Shown here: in pieces, positions 1 through 11,742 of the stretch
How positions within the stretch are numbered: the stretch's first letter is position 1
How the letters are laid out: each line of letters opens with the position of its first letter
NCBI GenBank assembly: GCA_022410635.1
Contig: JAJVDF010000498.1
Location: forward strand, 803,208-867,207
Direction of reading: 5' to 3'
Length of the DNA stretch: 64,000 nt
DNA from: Tretioscincus oriximinensis
Lineage: Eukaryota; Chordata; Lepidosauria; Squamata; Gymnophthalmidae
Made by a program: the position numbers and the translations under genes
The notes under the pieces: model-generated
The model's input: the letters and a program-made list of their open reading frames with translations, nothing else
Databases searched by the model: none
Told to the model about the DNA's origin: nothing

Positions 1-88
1 GTGCATCTGGTGGGCCTCTGTGTGAGACAGAATGCTGGACTTGATGGGCTGTGGCCTTATTCAGTATGGCTCTTCTTATGTTCTTATG
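1..88 (+). mobile_element. CR1 LINE, 3' terminal fragment
   Basis: The window opens inside the 3' end of a CR1 non-LTR retrotransposon. It reads through the conserved block beginning GTGCATCTGGTGGGCCTC and ends in two TTCTTATG octamers, the short tandem repeat that terminates one of the CR1 subfamilies here. The same block recurs at 32652-32878 on this strand and at 61441-61560 on the other. No coding sequence is included, and the element continues upstream of the window. Confidence 0.85.
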
Positions 89-194
89 GTGGGTCTCTAA
101 TTATAGATTAGAATGCCTCCCTCACTTTATTGCAAATTTCCCGTCATTTCATATATAAAATGAAATTATACACTCGATTGGACAAGAAGATAAT

Positions 195-306
195 TTTATT
201 TCTCCTTCTCCTCCTCTTCTTCCTTGTCTTCCTCCTCCTTCCTCCCCTTTTCTTCTTCCTTCTTCCTCCTTCCTCCTTCCTCCTCCTTTCTTTTGCCTCT
301 TCTTAT
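195..306. repeat. CT-rich polypyrimidine tract
   Basis: About 110 bases of almost pure C and T on the plus strand, built from CCTT, CTT and TCC units. The open reading frame crossing it is low-complexity Leu/Phe/Ser and is not a gene. Such tracts in this window are often SINE tails, but no SINE body is visible next to this one. Confidence 0.85.
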
Positions 307-1999
307 TTAAATTTGCTTATCTCAAAATGGACATCTTAGGTAGTTAACCTCTGAAATTATAGGAACATTTACAAAGAGGTATTGAAAGATGCATAAAACT
401 GACACCTGATATTCTTCAGTAGAAACAATATTTCACATTAGGAAAGCTACTACAAGGAAAACAGCCACATGTACTTCACCCTCTTGGACACATTGGAGGA
501 ATGGAGTCATGCAAACAGCCAGGGCCATATGTAGAAAAAATATAGACACCTTCTTAATATTAAGAAGATATTAATATTTTTTATTGCTTTTATTATTATA
601 AAGACCAAAGTAGTTAAGGGAAGAGAGGGAGTAAAATAGTTAAAGAAATAAAGTAAATAAGTAAGTAAAGTAAGTAAATAAAATACAGCCCATGGGCAAA
701 ATACAGCCTAAATTCGGCCCTGCAAATAGCTTTGTACAAACACTTCTATAAATAGTTTCTAAATATGGTGATATTTATTAATAGTCGAATAAATTGAAAC
801 CAGATGATCTATTTGTTTCCAGAAATTATTGATGAGATTCTTCAAGAACACTACTCTCAGTTACTATTAGCTGGTGTCAGTCTTTCAAAAAGTGAAATTT
901 GTTATGTTAAAGGCCAGTAATAGAAGCTACAACATTGCACAACTAACAATCAGTCTTGCCTATTTTGACATTTTAAAATAATAGGGCTCAAAGAAATTGA
1001 GCAACGGATTATTTTCCCTACTTCTTATTTCTAGATATGTAAACCTTCTTATTTCTGGTTCATGCTGTTTAAGGGCAGACAAAGGTTAGCATAAAAGTTC
1101 TAAAGTGATAACCTGTCCCACCAGTTATTGATGCATTTTCCAGTGCCATTTCCATTATATTTGCCCCAATTTTGTCTTACCTGATGATGCAAATTTGTAC
1201 ACAGGTATGTATCTCAAAAGACTACATAAATATGAATCTTTCTGAAATATTTGGGCCCTTAAAAAAAAGGTAACAGAAGACTTTAGTAGCTTTGTGCTGT
1301 TTATTTCTATTGATTAGAATATACCTGATAATCTTTTGTAATCCGTTGCAAAGCCTGTGAAATATGGGGGCTCTTTTTAAGCTCTTTCTGAGCACTAAAT
1401 TCAGATGGATAGAAATGTCTTCCGTTTCTTAATTTAAGTAGAAGAAGTCAAAATAGAAGGGGAAAAAAGAAATAAAGGCAGCGTAACAACAGTGCACATG
1501 ACATATACAATCAGAAAACACGGTTAATGGCCCATTGCAAATATGATCCATAGACACATTATTGGCATATAAACTGGGCACAACAAGGATTTTAATGAGA
1601 TTTGATAGGCTTGTTAAATCGGAGTCTTGACAAGGTTATCAAAATGCATTCAAGCTGAAAGAACACTGGCACTGTAAGTTATCGCAACATTTATAACAGC
1701 AAGCAACTAAAATTAGTAAAACACGCAAGTGCTGCAGTGCATGGTTGTTGTTGTTGTTTTAAATAACATATTAAACAAAAGGCAAGGGCAGCTATAACAG
1801 AGCAATTTTATCTATGCATATTGCTTCCACTCTGTTGTGATGATTGCAAACAGAGCATGTTAGGTTTCCATGTGAGTACACATCTTTTAGATACAGAANT
1901 TGTTATTGTGAACATATTTACTACCCATGATTACTGCCACCCATGCTGCCAGCTTCTCTATTATTTTGGGAAGATTTTGTCTGAAGGCATAATAATCAG
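307..1999. other. Unannotated AT-rich stretch
   Basis: No element or gene recognised. It holds a short AAGTAAGT/AAATAA-type simple repeat near 645-685 and a GTT run near 1744-1757. Otherwise it looks like unique, AT-rich intergenic DNA. Confidence 0.6.
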
Positions 2000-2262
2000 T
2001 CCTTTTCTCATATGCAAAGGAAGGATTGGAGCCAAAGGGATGGAACTTCAAGGAAGTAGATACAGATAAGATAGGAGGGGGGGCTTTCTAACCGTAAGAG
2101 TGGTCAACTGATGGAATAGGTTGCCATAGGAGGTGGAAGACTTTCACTGGAAGACTTCAAAGAGAGCTGGACAATCTTCTGTGTAGGATGGTTTAATGAA
2201 CCTTCATTGGACAGGAAGTCATACCTTGGGAAACCAGAGGTCCCTTCCATGATTTCCTACTT
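2000..2262 (+). mobile_element. CR1 LINE 3' fragment (decayed)
   Basis: A decayed 5'-truncated CR1. It reads through the ORF2 C-terminus (GGAACTTCAAGGAAGTAGAT, then TGGAATAGGTTGCC and TGGAAGACTTCAAAGAGAG) into the 3' UTR phrase TAGGATGGTTTAATGAACC and GAGGTCCCTTCCATGATT. The order of blocks matches the better-preserved copy at 37385-38092. The terminal octamer repeat is degraded. Confidence 0.8.
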
Positions 2263-2851
2263 ATGTCATAATAGTTTAATAAAGAAACTTTCTTTTTCCC
2301 CCCTTCGTTGCCAGAGAAATGACTTAATTTCAAGGCAGTGAAGAGGAAGAAGATGGAGAAGTATTGAGGGAATGAGTAAAGAGGCATTCCAAAAGTAAGT
2401 GGCTGGCCAACACCACTAGGCACCAGGTGAAGAAAAAGCATACATGGACTCAAATTTACTGATGGGAATTTTGTGAAAGTGGGAAACTAGTGTAATTTTT
2501 ACAGTTTGTGTGTCAAAAAGCCAAAAGGAGGAGAGGAGCACTCAAGTCATCTTTTGCCTGCATCTTTAGGCAAAGGTACTGTTACAATGCAAAGATAGCA
2601 TTGACAGAAGTGGTTCCACACTGATGACATCTTTGCTCAGCTATCTGTTTCAGAATTGGAACAATGGATATTGGCAGGGCAGTAGTCTTACTGATCTTCT
2701 ACATGCTTTTTCTTAGACTTACAGTCAGTACCATTGATACTCCCCATGTACATATTTACCCCCATGCATCCCCATCACTTTTTCATTTTAAAACATTTAC
2801 CCTGCTATAGCTCAGTTCACTTGAACTAGTAGACCCAGAAGTCCATTGCAG
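2263..2851. other. Unannotated stretch
   Basis: I see no gene, repeat family member or strong structure here. Short reading frames are not protein-like. Confidence 0.55.
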
Positions 2852-2972
2852 AGAAATAGCTTTGTTAGTCTTATTTCAGAAAGTCCAACAAGGCATCTTG
2901 TAGCTCTTAGAGACTAACAAGAGAAAAGTAGGTAGAATGAGCTTTTCTGGAAACTTCTTCAGGTGCTCAGAT
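2852..2972 (-). mobile_element. Penelope-like element fragment (degenerate)
   Basis: An old member of the family seen intact at 14411-14645. On the minus strand it reads CTGAAGAAG, a GAAA-containing block, TTGTTAGTCTCTAAGAGCTA, and the terminal phrase ending in CTATTTCTCTG. The hammerhead-like core is eroded: the second stem is not complementary. Family assignment is an inference from the shared blocks. Confidence 0.55.
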
Positions 2973-4177
2973 GCTTCTTTGGATGCATGTCACCTACTTT
3001 TTTCTTCTTACTCTCAAAGTGCTAAAAGCCCCCTGTATTTCAGTTCTGAAATTCTGCAGGAACTGTTGTTGGTTATTGTCCTAAAATGTGGTTTTCTTAA
3101 ATATTATCTTTTAAAATATATGAAATTTAGGAGGATACACTCCTCTCTTAACTGAGAAAGGTGCTGTTATTCATGNATTCCAAACAATGAATTAAATGAA
3201 CCAGGTGTCACAGATGCTAGTCATATGAGTCAATTTGCTAAGCATAACAGCTGTGGAATGTACTTTGGCCACTCACATTAACCTTTTATATACATCTGTC
3301 ATCACAGCCCAGTAATTACTTTCACTCTTAGAGCTGAATCTGGGATTTCAACAGTTATATGCCTCGTTCATAAACCTTATTTTCAAAGTGGCTTCTCCCT
3401 GGTGCCCATTTCTAAGATATGTTCTCTCTGTGTGTGAATGTCTCTTTCTCGCTCTCTTTTATCCACCTTCCTGCTTCCTTCCTTTCTTTTTTTCTCTCTC
3501 TCTCCAGTAAACCTATAAATTAATCACATTTTTGGAATAGTGAATCCTGCAGACTTTCAACCCAAATAAATGCAAAATATGCGAAGTGAAGCGTATCAGA
3601 GGCTCTTCTGACAATCATTTTCTCTTAAGAGAGAAACATTATTATTCTTTTATAGCCCTCCTCAACACCCTGCTGTCCTCCCGACATCTTGAATTAAAAT
3701 GCCACGCTGGATGAAACTGATGCGAGATTCAGGACAAAAACGCCTGCAAAAGGTACTGGGATTGTGAAGGCTGTTTTATAGTTCGTTATTTATTATGTAA
3801 GGCTACGTAATTCATTGCAGAAATTATTATTATTTTTTTAAAAAGCCTGCTGTCCTGTTTAAAAAACAAAACAAAAAGATTCTCTGTGCTGCAGCTCACA
3901 TTTGCCTTGCACAATGCTGTTAGGCAATGCCACATCAAATAGAATTGACTTAGATAGTCTCTTCATGTGTTAAGAAAAGGACCCGAGAGAATATCACAAC
4001 AAAAGTAATTTCTTCAAGTCCATTTATTGGTGAACAAGACACCTTTTGGACCATGAGAAATTGTATCTTTTATGTGAAAGTACGTATGACAGTGATTTTG
4101 CCCTTTGCTNGAGAGACATTTTCACTATGGAAATTTGGCAAGGATACCTTATTATCAAGTGGAGGAGGGAAGCAGTG
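2973..4177. other. Unannotated stretch with a CT tract
   Basis: Contains a pyrimidine-rich run at about 3430-3507. The segment 3530-3800 is non-repetitive and relatively GC-balanced for this region. It could be a conserved noncoding element, but that needs an alignment. No coding signal seen. Confidence 0.5.
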
Positions 4178-4345
4178 GAGNCAAGGAAGGGAAAGGCAGG
4201 GAGGGGGGAAGTGGTGGAAAAGAGGGAGGGAGTGGGAGGAGGGAGACAGCAGCAGGAGGGAATGACAGGGTAGTGGGTCAATGATGACAGGGAGGGAGCA
4301 ACAGAGTAGAGAGTAGAAGTAGAGAGAGGGAGGGGAGCAAAGCCA
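4178..4345. repeat. Purine-rich tract (GGAGGGA-type)
   Basis: A G/A-dominated stretch with repeated GGGAGG and AGAGAGG units. Overlapping reading frames on both strands are products of the low-complexity composition and are not genes. Confidence 0.75.
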
Positions 4346-4472
4346 ATAGAAGCATCTGCAGGCTACTACACCACTTGTGCATTTAAAACACATACACACA
4401 CATTAAAAAACATGATGGTTCTATTTGTGTTGCATTTTGCAATCTGCCCTTAAGCTTTATATGAACAATATA

Positions 4473-4681
4473 CAGGGTGCTTCAAAAATGTATACACACT
4501 TTGAACTTCCATAGAAAATTTATTTACTGTTCTACAAAGTTAAATTTCAGGATTTCCCGCTCTACGAGGCTAATGTTATAGTTCTTCACCAGGTGGCAGC
4601 ATAATCGAATAGTAATATCAACATGGCGGACGTACNTNTGAGGGAAGTTCACAGTGTGTATACATTTTTTGAAGCACCCTG
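4473..4681. mobile_element. Mariner-like MITE, 209 bp
   Basis: Terminal inverted repeats begin CAGGGTGCTTCAAAAATG and end with the complement TTTGAAGCACCCTG, flanked by TA on both sides (4471-4472 and 4682-4683). TA target duplication with CAGGG-type ends is typical of Tc1/mariner transposons. There is no transposase, so this is a non-autonomous deletion derivative. A second copy of identical length is at 59954-60162; the two share the outer arms but keep different internal segments. Confidence 0.85.
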
Positions 4682-4743
4682 TATATTATAAATAGATGGA
4701 AGATAATAACATACAGTCTTATGCACAAACAAGTAGAAAAAAT

Positions 4744-4850
4744 CCTGTTTGCGCAGGCTCTGTAACGTGTTTTAGTGATCTATTACATCTACAGTACATT
4801 GGATGTCTTCTAACAAATCTCTAAAACACATTACTGAAATCTGTGCAAAC
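4744..4850. mobile_element. Palindromic MITE, family P
   Basis: An imperfect inverted repeat of about 107 bp. The left arm reads GTTTGCGCAGGC, then GTAACGTGTTTTAG. The right arm carries the complement CTAAAACACATTACTGA and ends CTGTGCAAAC. Related arms occur at 8658-8712, 21976-22030, 22091-22560 and 60944-61042. No target duplication could be defined, so the superfamily is unknown. Confidence 0.65.
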
Positions 4851-6132
4851 CGAACTTTATTTTACTTACTGTGGGATTATATACTGCAACAACTGTATAA
4901 AGCTAACAATTAAACTCCAGCACTCAGCTGTATGGTCCAAGGAGAAAGAATTTATGCCCCAAAAGATCACAGAAATGGGTCTGTCCTAACTTGAAGTCTG
5001 GGCAAAACAGATGTGCAATTCCTGCTCCAACTAAGTTAGCAGATTTCCAGGATTTAGGCAAAACATATTTTTAAGATTTATCATAAAATGCCAACAATAG
5101 AAAAGAAAATATCAAGCTGTCAAGCTTCCTCTCTAACAAGCAATTATAATAAGAAATTTAATTAATTTATGATAGTTTATTTAATATAATAGAAACAATC
5201 AGAGAGGCACAAACTAGGAGTGTAAAGTTGAATTAACTTCAGTATAAAATATGCTTGAAAAAAGAGTCCAAGAACTGGGCCATTGACTACAATGTGTGTC
5301 ATTCATTTGTTCTGTGGAAAACAGATTTTGATTGTTTTAATTCAAATATTAATCTATGACCAATTCTTTTTCTCTTCTGCTTGGTTTCCCCCAAAGAAAT
5401 TCAATTCATAAAGTTTATAACCTTTTCTCAAATATCTGACAACACAATATAATTTGTAGCAAGTGCAATTTAAAAACTCAACCCCCACCAAAGACTAAAA
5501 CTGTAATCGGTTTATTTGATGTCTCTTTGTGTGCACATAATAGCATATAATGTATGGACTTTTTAAGAAAAAAATTGTCAAGCATTCACATTTACTTTGT
5601 ACTTTAGATATATATAGTGAACAGAGATACATGCTGCATACACACATCATTTATTATGGAATTTCCTGATAATTTGGTTCATCAGTTAATCAGTTTTAAT
5701 CCCTCCTCTAAAATTCTTTGGAATACTTTGCTGTCAGTATCAGATTCCTTTGTCTCTCGTCCTCATTGTTTCTTATTTGAACTACCCACACTTGGTAGTT
5801 CACAGCTTGCTTACATGCACACAAGAGGTGGAGAACTGGGCCTTAGGAAGAGAGAAACAGTTTTCTAGGCTGGATCTGTAAAGGCTGTTTTCTATGACAG
5901 CAAATTTTAAGTGTCTTTTCCCTATCAACCCAAGAGGCTAAGGGCTAGACCCTGGGGAGGGAGAGACAGGCCTCCATATAGTGGTTAGTTTGTTTTCCTT
6001 ATAAACTAAATAATATATGTTTTAAAATCTGCTATTTTGGGGTTTATAAAACAACCTAGTGAGACAAATGCATCAGAAATTTGACTTTCTGGATGGAGCC
6101 ATACTCTTCACATTAGAGCCAGTTACCAGTAC
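4851..6132. other. Unannotated AT-rich stretch
   Basis: Strongly AT-rich, non-repetitive sequence without recognisable elements or coding signal. Confidence 0.55.
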
Positions 6133-6140
6133 TTCACTGC

Positions 6141-6726
6141 TAGGGTTGCCACCTGTCCCGTATTATAAGGGTTGTCCTGTATTTCAGGTCAAAATTAAGC
6201 ATCCCGTATTATGAGTCAAGTGTTCCGTATTCCTCGCAGGATGCAGTTGGCGGCAGCACTTGACTTCTGGGTCCGACCCGGCACGCATTGCCAGCTGCTG
6301 TTGAGCGGCATAGGAGGGGCTTCAGCTGAGGGGTTAAAAAGCAGCTTCACCCCATCTGCNGTGCTGTTTGCCCAAAAGACAACCATCAGAGGAATTGTTC
6401 TTTTCACTTGCTCGTCTTCATCACGCCCGCCATCTTTGGGTGTGAATTCAGGCAGGCAGTTTTTTCTTTCCTTTTAAGCCACGGCTTTGTCATAGCCGAG
6501 GACCCTACAAAAGCCATTATCAAGGCTCCTTTTCACATAGAGCCTTGTCAAATTTCCTTGTGCCTTACTATTACATTTAGCTGTTCATTAATTAGTATNA
6601 TATTTAGCTAAAAATCCCATTAAATTATTAATTTTGATGGTTTTTTAGTGTCCCGTATTTTTGGCAAATGTCCCTTATTTTTATGATCATGTCCCTTATT
6701 TCACTTATCAAAAGGTGGCAACCCTA
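6141..6726. mobile_element. hAT-like non-autonomous DNA transposon, 586 bp
   Basis: The ends are a 14-bp inverted repeat, TAGGGTTGCCACCT and AGGTGGCAACCCTA. An exact 8-bp target duplication, TTCACTGC, lies at 6133-6140 and 6727-6734. Eight-base duplications with this kind of end are characteristic of the hAT superfamily. The interior has repeated TCCCGTATT and TCCCTTATT motifs near both ends and a GC-rich centre (about 6240-6450) but no transposase-like reading frame. The TIR closely resembles that of 43496-44071. Confidence 0.85.
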
Positions 6727-6734
6727 TTCACTGC

Positions 6735-8017
6735 CATGTTTTGGTTTTTGTAAAGTTATCTATGTACAACATTGTTCTGCCCCCCAAGCTGTTTCTGTTT
6801 TTGGGTGTCATTTGCTTGCCAGGCACAGAAGGTAAAACTCATTCAAACAAAAGGGTTTATTTTAAAATGTAAAAATAAAGGTAGAAAACTGTTCCCTCCC
6901 AAGTCCTTTTTAAATACTTGCTCTTTGGGGTTTCTTGGAGTTCTTCTTTGACTGAGTGTTTCTTTCACAACTTTGACTTCTTTAAGAGTTTCTTCCACCA
7001 CATTGACGTTTGAAGCTTGNTCTTCTCCAGCTCTGCTACACCCAAAATGAAACTTAACTGGGAAGGAGAGGAAATATAACTGAAATTAAGGACCTCCCTT
7101 CAGAATTCTTAAAGAGATAGGGTCTAAATAGGGTTCCCTCCCAAAATAACTATACAGAAACAACTAAGTCCCACTTTAACTATAGGGAGAGCTGGATAAA
7201 ATAAAAAGGGGATTAATAAAGGTCTCTGGGGGCATGACAAACATATTTGGATTAACCTGTATAAATCCTTGCAGTTTATACAAAAATGTCTTTGATGATG
7301 TCATCCAAGTATGTATTTACGTGTCTGATGACCTGTGNAGACAATTGTTTTATGCCAGCCCTTCACAGAAACATCTAATTTTGTGTCAAAATATTTTTTC
7401 TTCTTTATGAAACTGAAGAGTCTTATATATATATATACTGGGAGGGGGTGGCAGTGTATGAGTGCTGCCCCTGCCCACAGTTCTGCCACCCTGTGCACCT
7501 ATACTGGTTGTTCTCCCTTAAATATGGGCCTTATGTCATCCTTCAGTTACTAGTATTGGTAATTGTGGTAACCGTAATGGGAAATAATTTTTCCTTATTG
7601 TGCCTGGGATTTTACAACTTCTTGAAAGATAAGCCAGTCAGATCATTTGTATGAAGTCTTTCTCTTATGTACAATTTAACTATTCTAAGCTAACAAGGGC
7701 TGATTTTCTGATCAGCTGCAAGCACCAGTGACCTGTGGAATATTCCTGTTAATGTGACCTCAACAGAATGAAGCTCCTGTTGATTGTTTCACTGTGATCT
7801 TAATAAATTGTATTTTGAGCAACTATAACAGTCTGTAATATGTTCAAAATATGGTTTCTGACAAAAACATTATGACTTCCATCCCAGTCTCAATTTGAGA
7901 TGACTTTTGTCATATTGTACAATGCCAGTATGTGATAGGCTTCTGTTTTGCTGCCTTTTGCTTAATGGACATAGATAATTAGATACATGGTAAAAGGAAT
8001 TGAATATTTGTATGACT
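6735..8017. other. Unannotated stretch
   Basis: The portion 6800-7050 has an antisense-LTR flavour (GTTTATTTTAAAATG followed by serine/phenylalanine-poor CT-rich text) but no ends could be found. A TATATATATA run occurs near 7424-7437. No gene recognised. Confidence 0.45.
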
Positions 8018-8190
8018 CGATCTGGTTTGAGTCACGGTCTTAATCTGTTCCAGAAATTGGTCTAAATGGCCTGTTGTCCAAATGCTTTTCTTGGCTAGCA
8101 TAGGTCCTGCATAGGTCTGTACTAGCATGGAGTGGCTTGTGAAATGCAGAATCCTTAGACCACTTTCTGGAACATAATAAGGCAAGCTGA
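8018..8190. repeat. Fold-back repeat, family Q (tentative)
   Basis: Contains TTCCAGAAATTGGTCTAA near the left and TTAGACCACTTTCTGGAA near the right, an imperfect inverted pair, with a centre carrying GGCTAGCATAGG and CTGTACTAGCATGGAGTG. Similar wording appears at 8741-8850 and, more weakly, at 18060-18215. It probably represents an old MITE family. No target duplication was found. Confidence 0.45.
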
Positions 8191-8657
8191 GAATCAGATG
8201 TCTCTCTTTTTCAAACATGCCCACAAACACTCCCTATCTCTAAGTGTTTCTGTCTTTTATGTGTAAAGAAATTACCTCTGAGAGCTATAAAAACATGTTC
8301 CCTAGTTTCTCTTCTGCTGTAAATCAGGATATTAACTTATTACACTGTTTATGTTCCTGACAGATTGTCTATTCTACTGTCTCTCATTGCAGCCTTAAAA
8401 ACTGTCAGATTACAATCAAGTGCAGTCTCATTCACACGTTAAATGTCACTGAATTCAATAGATTTCACTTTTGAGAAGATATTTGTAAGAGTGTGCTCTT
8501 CACTACACTTTCTTCTGTACTTAAAACATTACAAAAGGAAAAAATAGCCTAAAGACATTTGAAAGAAGAATAAATTTTGAAAACAAACATTAAAATGTTT
8601 CAGATACATTATGTACATTCCTTTACAGAATGCACCATGTAATACTAGAGTTTTAGA
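8191..8657. other. Unannotated stretch
   Basis: Non-repetitive, AT-rich, nothing recognised. Confidence 0.5.
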
Positions 8658-8850
8658 CCCTGTTTGCACAGGCCTCAGTAATTTAATTTAGGGATGCATT
8701 ACAAAATATCTGTGCCTGATTCACACTAGGCCTTATTTGGTTCCAGAAAGTATTCTAAAGAGGCAACTGTTCACAAGACTTTCTAGGCTAGCACAGACAA
8801 TGGCATGACCTGTACTAGTCTTGAATGACATCTGAAGAGTGGCTCTATTC
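8658..8850. repeat. Family P arm followed by family Q-like fragment
   Basis: 8658-8712 carries the family P arm (TGTTTGCACAGGCCTCAGTA and a TTTAGGGATGCATTAC variant). 8741-8850 carries the family Q phrases TTCCAGAAAGTATTCTAAAG and GGCTAGCACAGAC. Both are single, eroded copies. Confidence 0.45.
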
Positions 8851-9032
8851 TTTCTTGACCAGATTAAGACTGTGGAAATAAGTCTTTAATGTACTGTAGA
8901 TATGTTGTAACTGATCCGAAATTATATTACTGGATCTGGGCCGACAGAGTCTTCATGTTATTAACACAAAGTTGTGCAATGTTACTAACTGAATTTTGAA
9001 AATCTTAATTCTTCATATGCCTATTTTTGATA

Positions 9033-9230
9033 TTCTCCCTTCTTCCTACTTTTCCTCACCATTCCTTTTTCTCCTTTTCCCTCTTCTCCAATTCCTCATC
9101 TTCCCCTCCTCTTCCCTTCCTCCTTCTCTTCCCACTTTCTCTCCTTCCTCCTCTTTTGTTTCTATTCCCCCTCTCCTGGTTTTTCTGTCATCCTCTTCTT
9201 CCTCCACCCCATCTTTCTCTTCCCCTCCTT
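9033..9230. repeat. CT-rich polypyrimidine tract
   Basis: About 200 bases of C/T-dominated sequence with CTTCC, TCCTC and CCCTT units. Long reading frames over it (Ser/Pro/Leu/Phe) are compositional. Parts have near mirror symmetry. Confidence 0.85.
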
Positions 9231-11479
9231 AAAATATACAACACGCCATTCCATGTCTATGTTCAATTCTTTGAACAAGTACAGAGCAAATATCTTGTTT
9301 TGTGTTATGCTATAAACCCTAACATTCAAATTATGACACAACTAAGTTTCTAGCATTAAAGCATGTTTACAATCATTGATGAACCAATAAAAGAAGAACA
9401 ATGAGACATTTTGTAGGGGATAAATGCAGTACAAGCTGTAGGACAGCAGTACGTTGATACAATCGATATGGGTCAAATATCAACAAGAAAGGTTATTTTT
9501 NAAAAAAAACTAAGGGGATATATTTCTGTTAGCTTCACTGTGTATATAAGAATTTGCTACTGCTTTCTACCTCCATAAAAAGTAATATTTAAGTCTTAAT
9601 CAGTATTTATAATGGTGGNTTCCCTTAGGAAACTGTCCAAGATACTAAGAATCAGTTCAAAGTGTAATTCAGCAGTTGAACTTGATTGCCATAATCACTC
9701 TCCGAAAAGGAAACTGTAGATAGTGTTTTTATGTGATCCACTTAACAAAAGGAAGAAAAGGTGAGTGTGAAGTGATCCATAACAGTCTTATTGATAAAAC
9801 TGAACTGCATGAAGCAAAGTCAGTTAACAGGATTGTTTGCAAGGAGCCAGAATTATCCCAAAACAAATGGGCAGAAGGGAAGGCAACCAAAGCACACCAC
9901 AAAATTTCCAAACTATAGTGCTTGATAGTTCTGGCTGAAATTGTATAAATAAGAGCCACAGTGAGAAAACAACAATAAATGAGAATATGGATGCAATTCC
10001 AAACCTTATCTTGAAATAGTCCAGATTAGTGGAGTAAACCCACTGCCACTGTGTAATGCAATGCTAGCATTGCTTCTCCTTATCTGGATGTCAAAACACA
10101 GGGCTATGGCGGATCATGGCTGGGCATCATGGCAGGGCTCTGGTATTTCAGAGTGGCTGGCCACTGCCATTTTGGAGAGAGCTGTCTGAGTGGGTGATCA
10201 GCCAACCATGTTCTCCACCTGGGATTCAGGGGGCAGGGTTACAATCTCCACAGAGACTGGTTAGAAGGCCAATCACCAATACAGATTTTCTAATAAATAG
10301 ATTTAGCTAGAGGTGCAAAGTCCATCCTTCCTCCAAGGGACATAGCAATGCATCACATCACCGAGGGCAAGCCCAATTTTGTGCCCCCATCCGTTCAGCA
10401 CTCCTCCAAGGCCACACTTACCTCACATGGCACAAATGAAATTTTTGCCTTCAGTTTTCACTTGTTTTGGAAGCAAGAGAAAACGCCTCCCTAGTGTGTC
10501 ACAGCAGACATGACCAACAGGCAAGGGCAAGGGCCCAGTTGTACTCTTCCCCATCCTCTGTCTGTGGCTTTGCTCCTCACCTTGTACCCTATTAATAACA
10601 GTTTCCCTCTCCTTTTCTCTTAGTGCCTGTACAATGCCAGTTGCCCACAAAATCTAAGCATAAGAAGAAAAAAACCACAGGAAAGTAAAAGGAAAGAGAA
10701 ATGTTTACTCCTGAATTGTTATTAAAGTTGAATACAAAGCCTTGCTTTCCTTAATGCAAACCAATCCTTGATATGTAAATTACCCTCCACCTCTAAACTG
10801 CCACAATGTATAAAAGATCTGTATCTTGTTTATATGCTAGCAAAATAAAGAATAAAAAGACTTCTCTGCTTTTAATGTGTTTGAACGGGAACCAGGCACT
10901 CCAGGGTTAAGAATCTGGACTTTATCTGGGTACATCAAGTGAATTAGGATAAAAGACCAAGAATTCTTTAGCACCTTGAAATAGATTATACATTGGAAGT
11001 CTCGCGTGTGTGTGTATTTCTTATAAGCTATCTAATTCAAAGAGCACTGAATGATAGTAGGGCAGTGGCAAATTACAGCACTTATTAAAATTTTCTTTTT
11101 CAATCTAATAGCAGATCATCAGAAAATGGAGTATTTCTGACCTTTTTTATCAAAGTGTAAATTAGTAGTCTAATGACACTATTCAGATGGGCAAAAGTAT
11201 AACTCTCTTTGATGGAAAATAATGTAAGGAAGTGACTCCCCACTGTGAACTATCTCAGCTTGTGAAATAGTATTGTGATACAAATGATCTCTGGAAAGTA
11301 TATGGCATGCCGCTACTTGTGGCAACAGAAGAACAAAGTTATTTCCCTTACTTTCTCCAGCACTTAGCTATCTTGACTGTGATCAAAATGCATAGCACGA
11401 TGCTCAGTGACATTAGCTTAATACCAACTGATCTCATGGGTATAGCTTATGTCTCTCTTTACTTTCCTTCATGGATTTT
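9231..11479. other. Unannotated stretch
   Basis: No element boundary recognised. 10080-10300 is more GC-rich than its surroundings and may be an old repeat (ATGGCGGATCATGGCTGGGC). It has no coding signature. The rest is AT-rich unique sequence. Confidence 0.5.
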
Positions 11480-11563
11480 ATAGAATCATGAACNATAGGC
11501 TTGGACGGGATCTCAAAGTCATCTCCAATTCCCTGTTTAACATAGGATTCACTGAAGTATCCC

Positions 11564-11576
11564 AAACAAGTAGCTG
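11564..11576. repeat. 13-bp target-site duplication, left copy
   Basis: AAACAAGTAGCTG, repeated exactly at 11743-11755 on the other side of the Penelope-like insertion. The duplicated bases belong to the interrupted CR1. Confidence 0.85.
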
Positions 11577-11742
11577 ATTTCAGAGAAATAGCCGTGTTAG
11601 TCTAGTAGAAAGTCCAGCAAAGGAGCTAGCAGCACTTTGAGACTAACTTGAGAAAAGTGGTTGGCATAAGCTTTCGTAGACAGGTTTACTTCTTCAGATG
11701 CTTTTCTCAAGTTAGTCTCAAAGTGCTGCTAGCGCCTTTGCT
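11577..11742. mobile_element. Fold-back Penelope-like element with hammerhead-like core
   Basis: The first arm (11577-about 11700) reads GAAATAGCCGTGTTAGTC, TTTGAGACTAACTTGAGAAA, and the complement of a hammerhead-like core. A second, inverted arm of about 42 bp (11701-11742, TTTTCTCAAGTTAGTCTC and on) repeats the inner part of the first in reverse complement. Exact 13-bp target duplications flank it. Duplications of variable length (13 here, 15 at 14396) point to target-primed retrotransposition rather than a cut-and-paste transposon. Assignment to Penelope-like elements rests on the ribozyme-like core and the fold-back architecture. No reverse transcriptase is present. Confidence 0.65.
11661..11699 (-). 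ncRNA. Hammerhead-ribozyme-like core, degenerate
   Basis: On the minus strand: CTGAAGA, a hairpin of GTAAAC/GTCTAC (one mismatch), GAAA, then a two-base-pair stem GC-TTAT-GC. This is the order of a type I hammerhead ribozyme with a minimal stem III, as described for Penelope-like elements. The base after stem III is C where a hammerhead needs U (position 16.1), so self-cleavage is doubtful. Confidence 0.5.
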
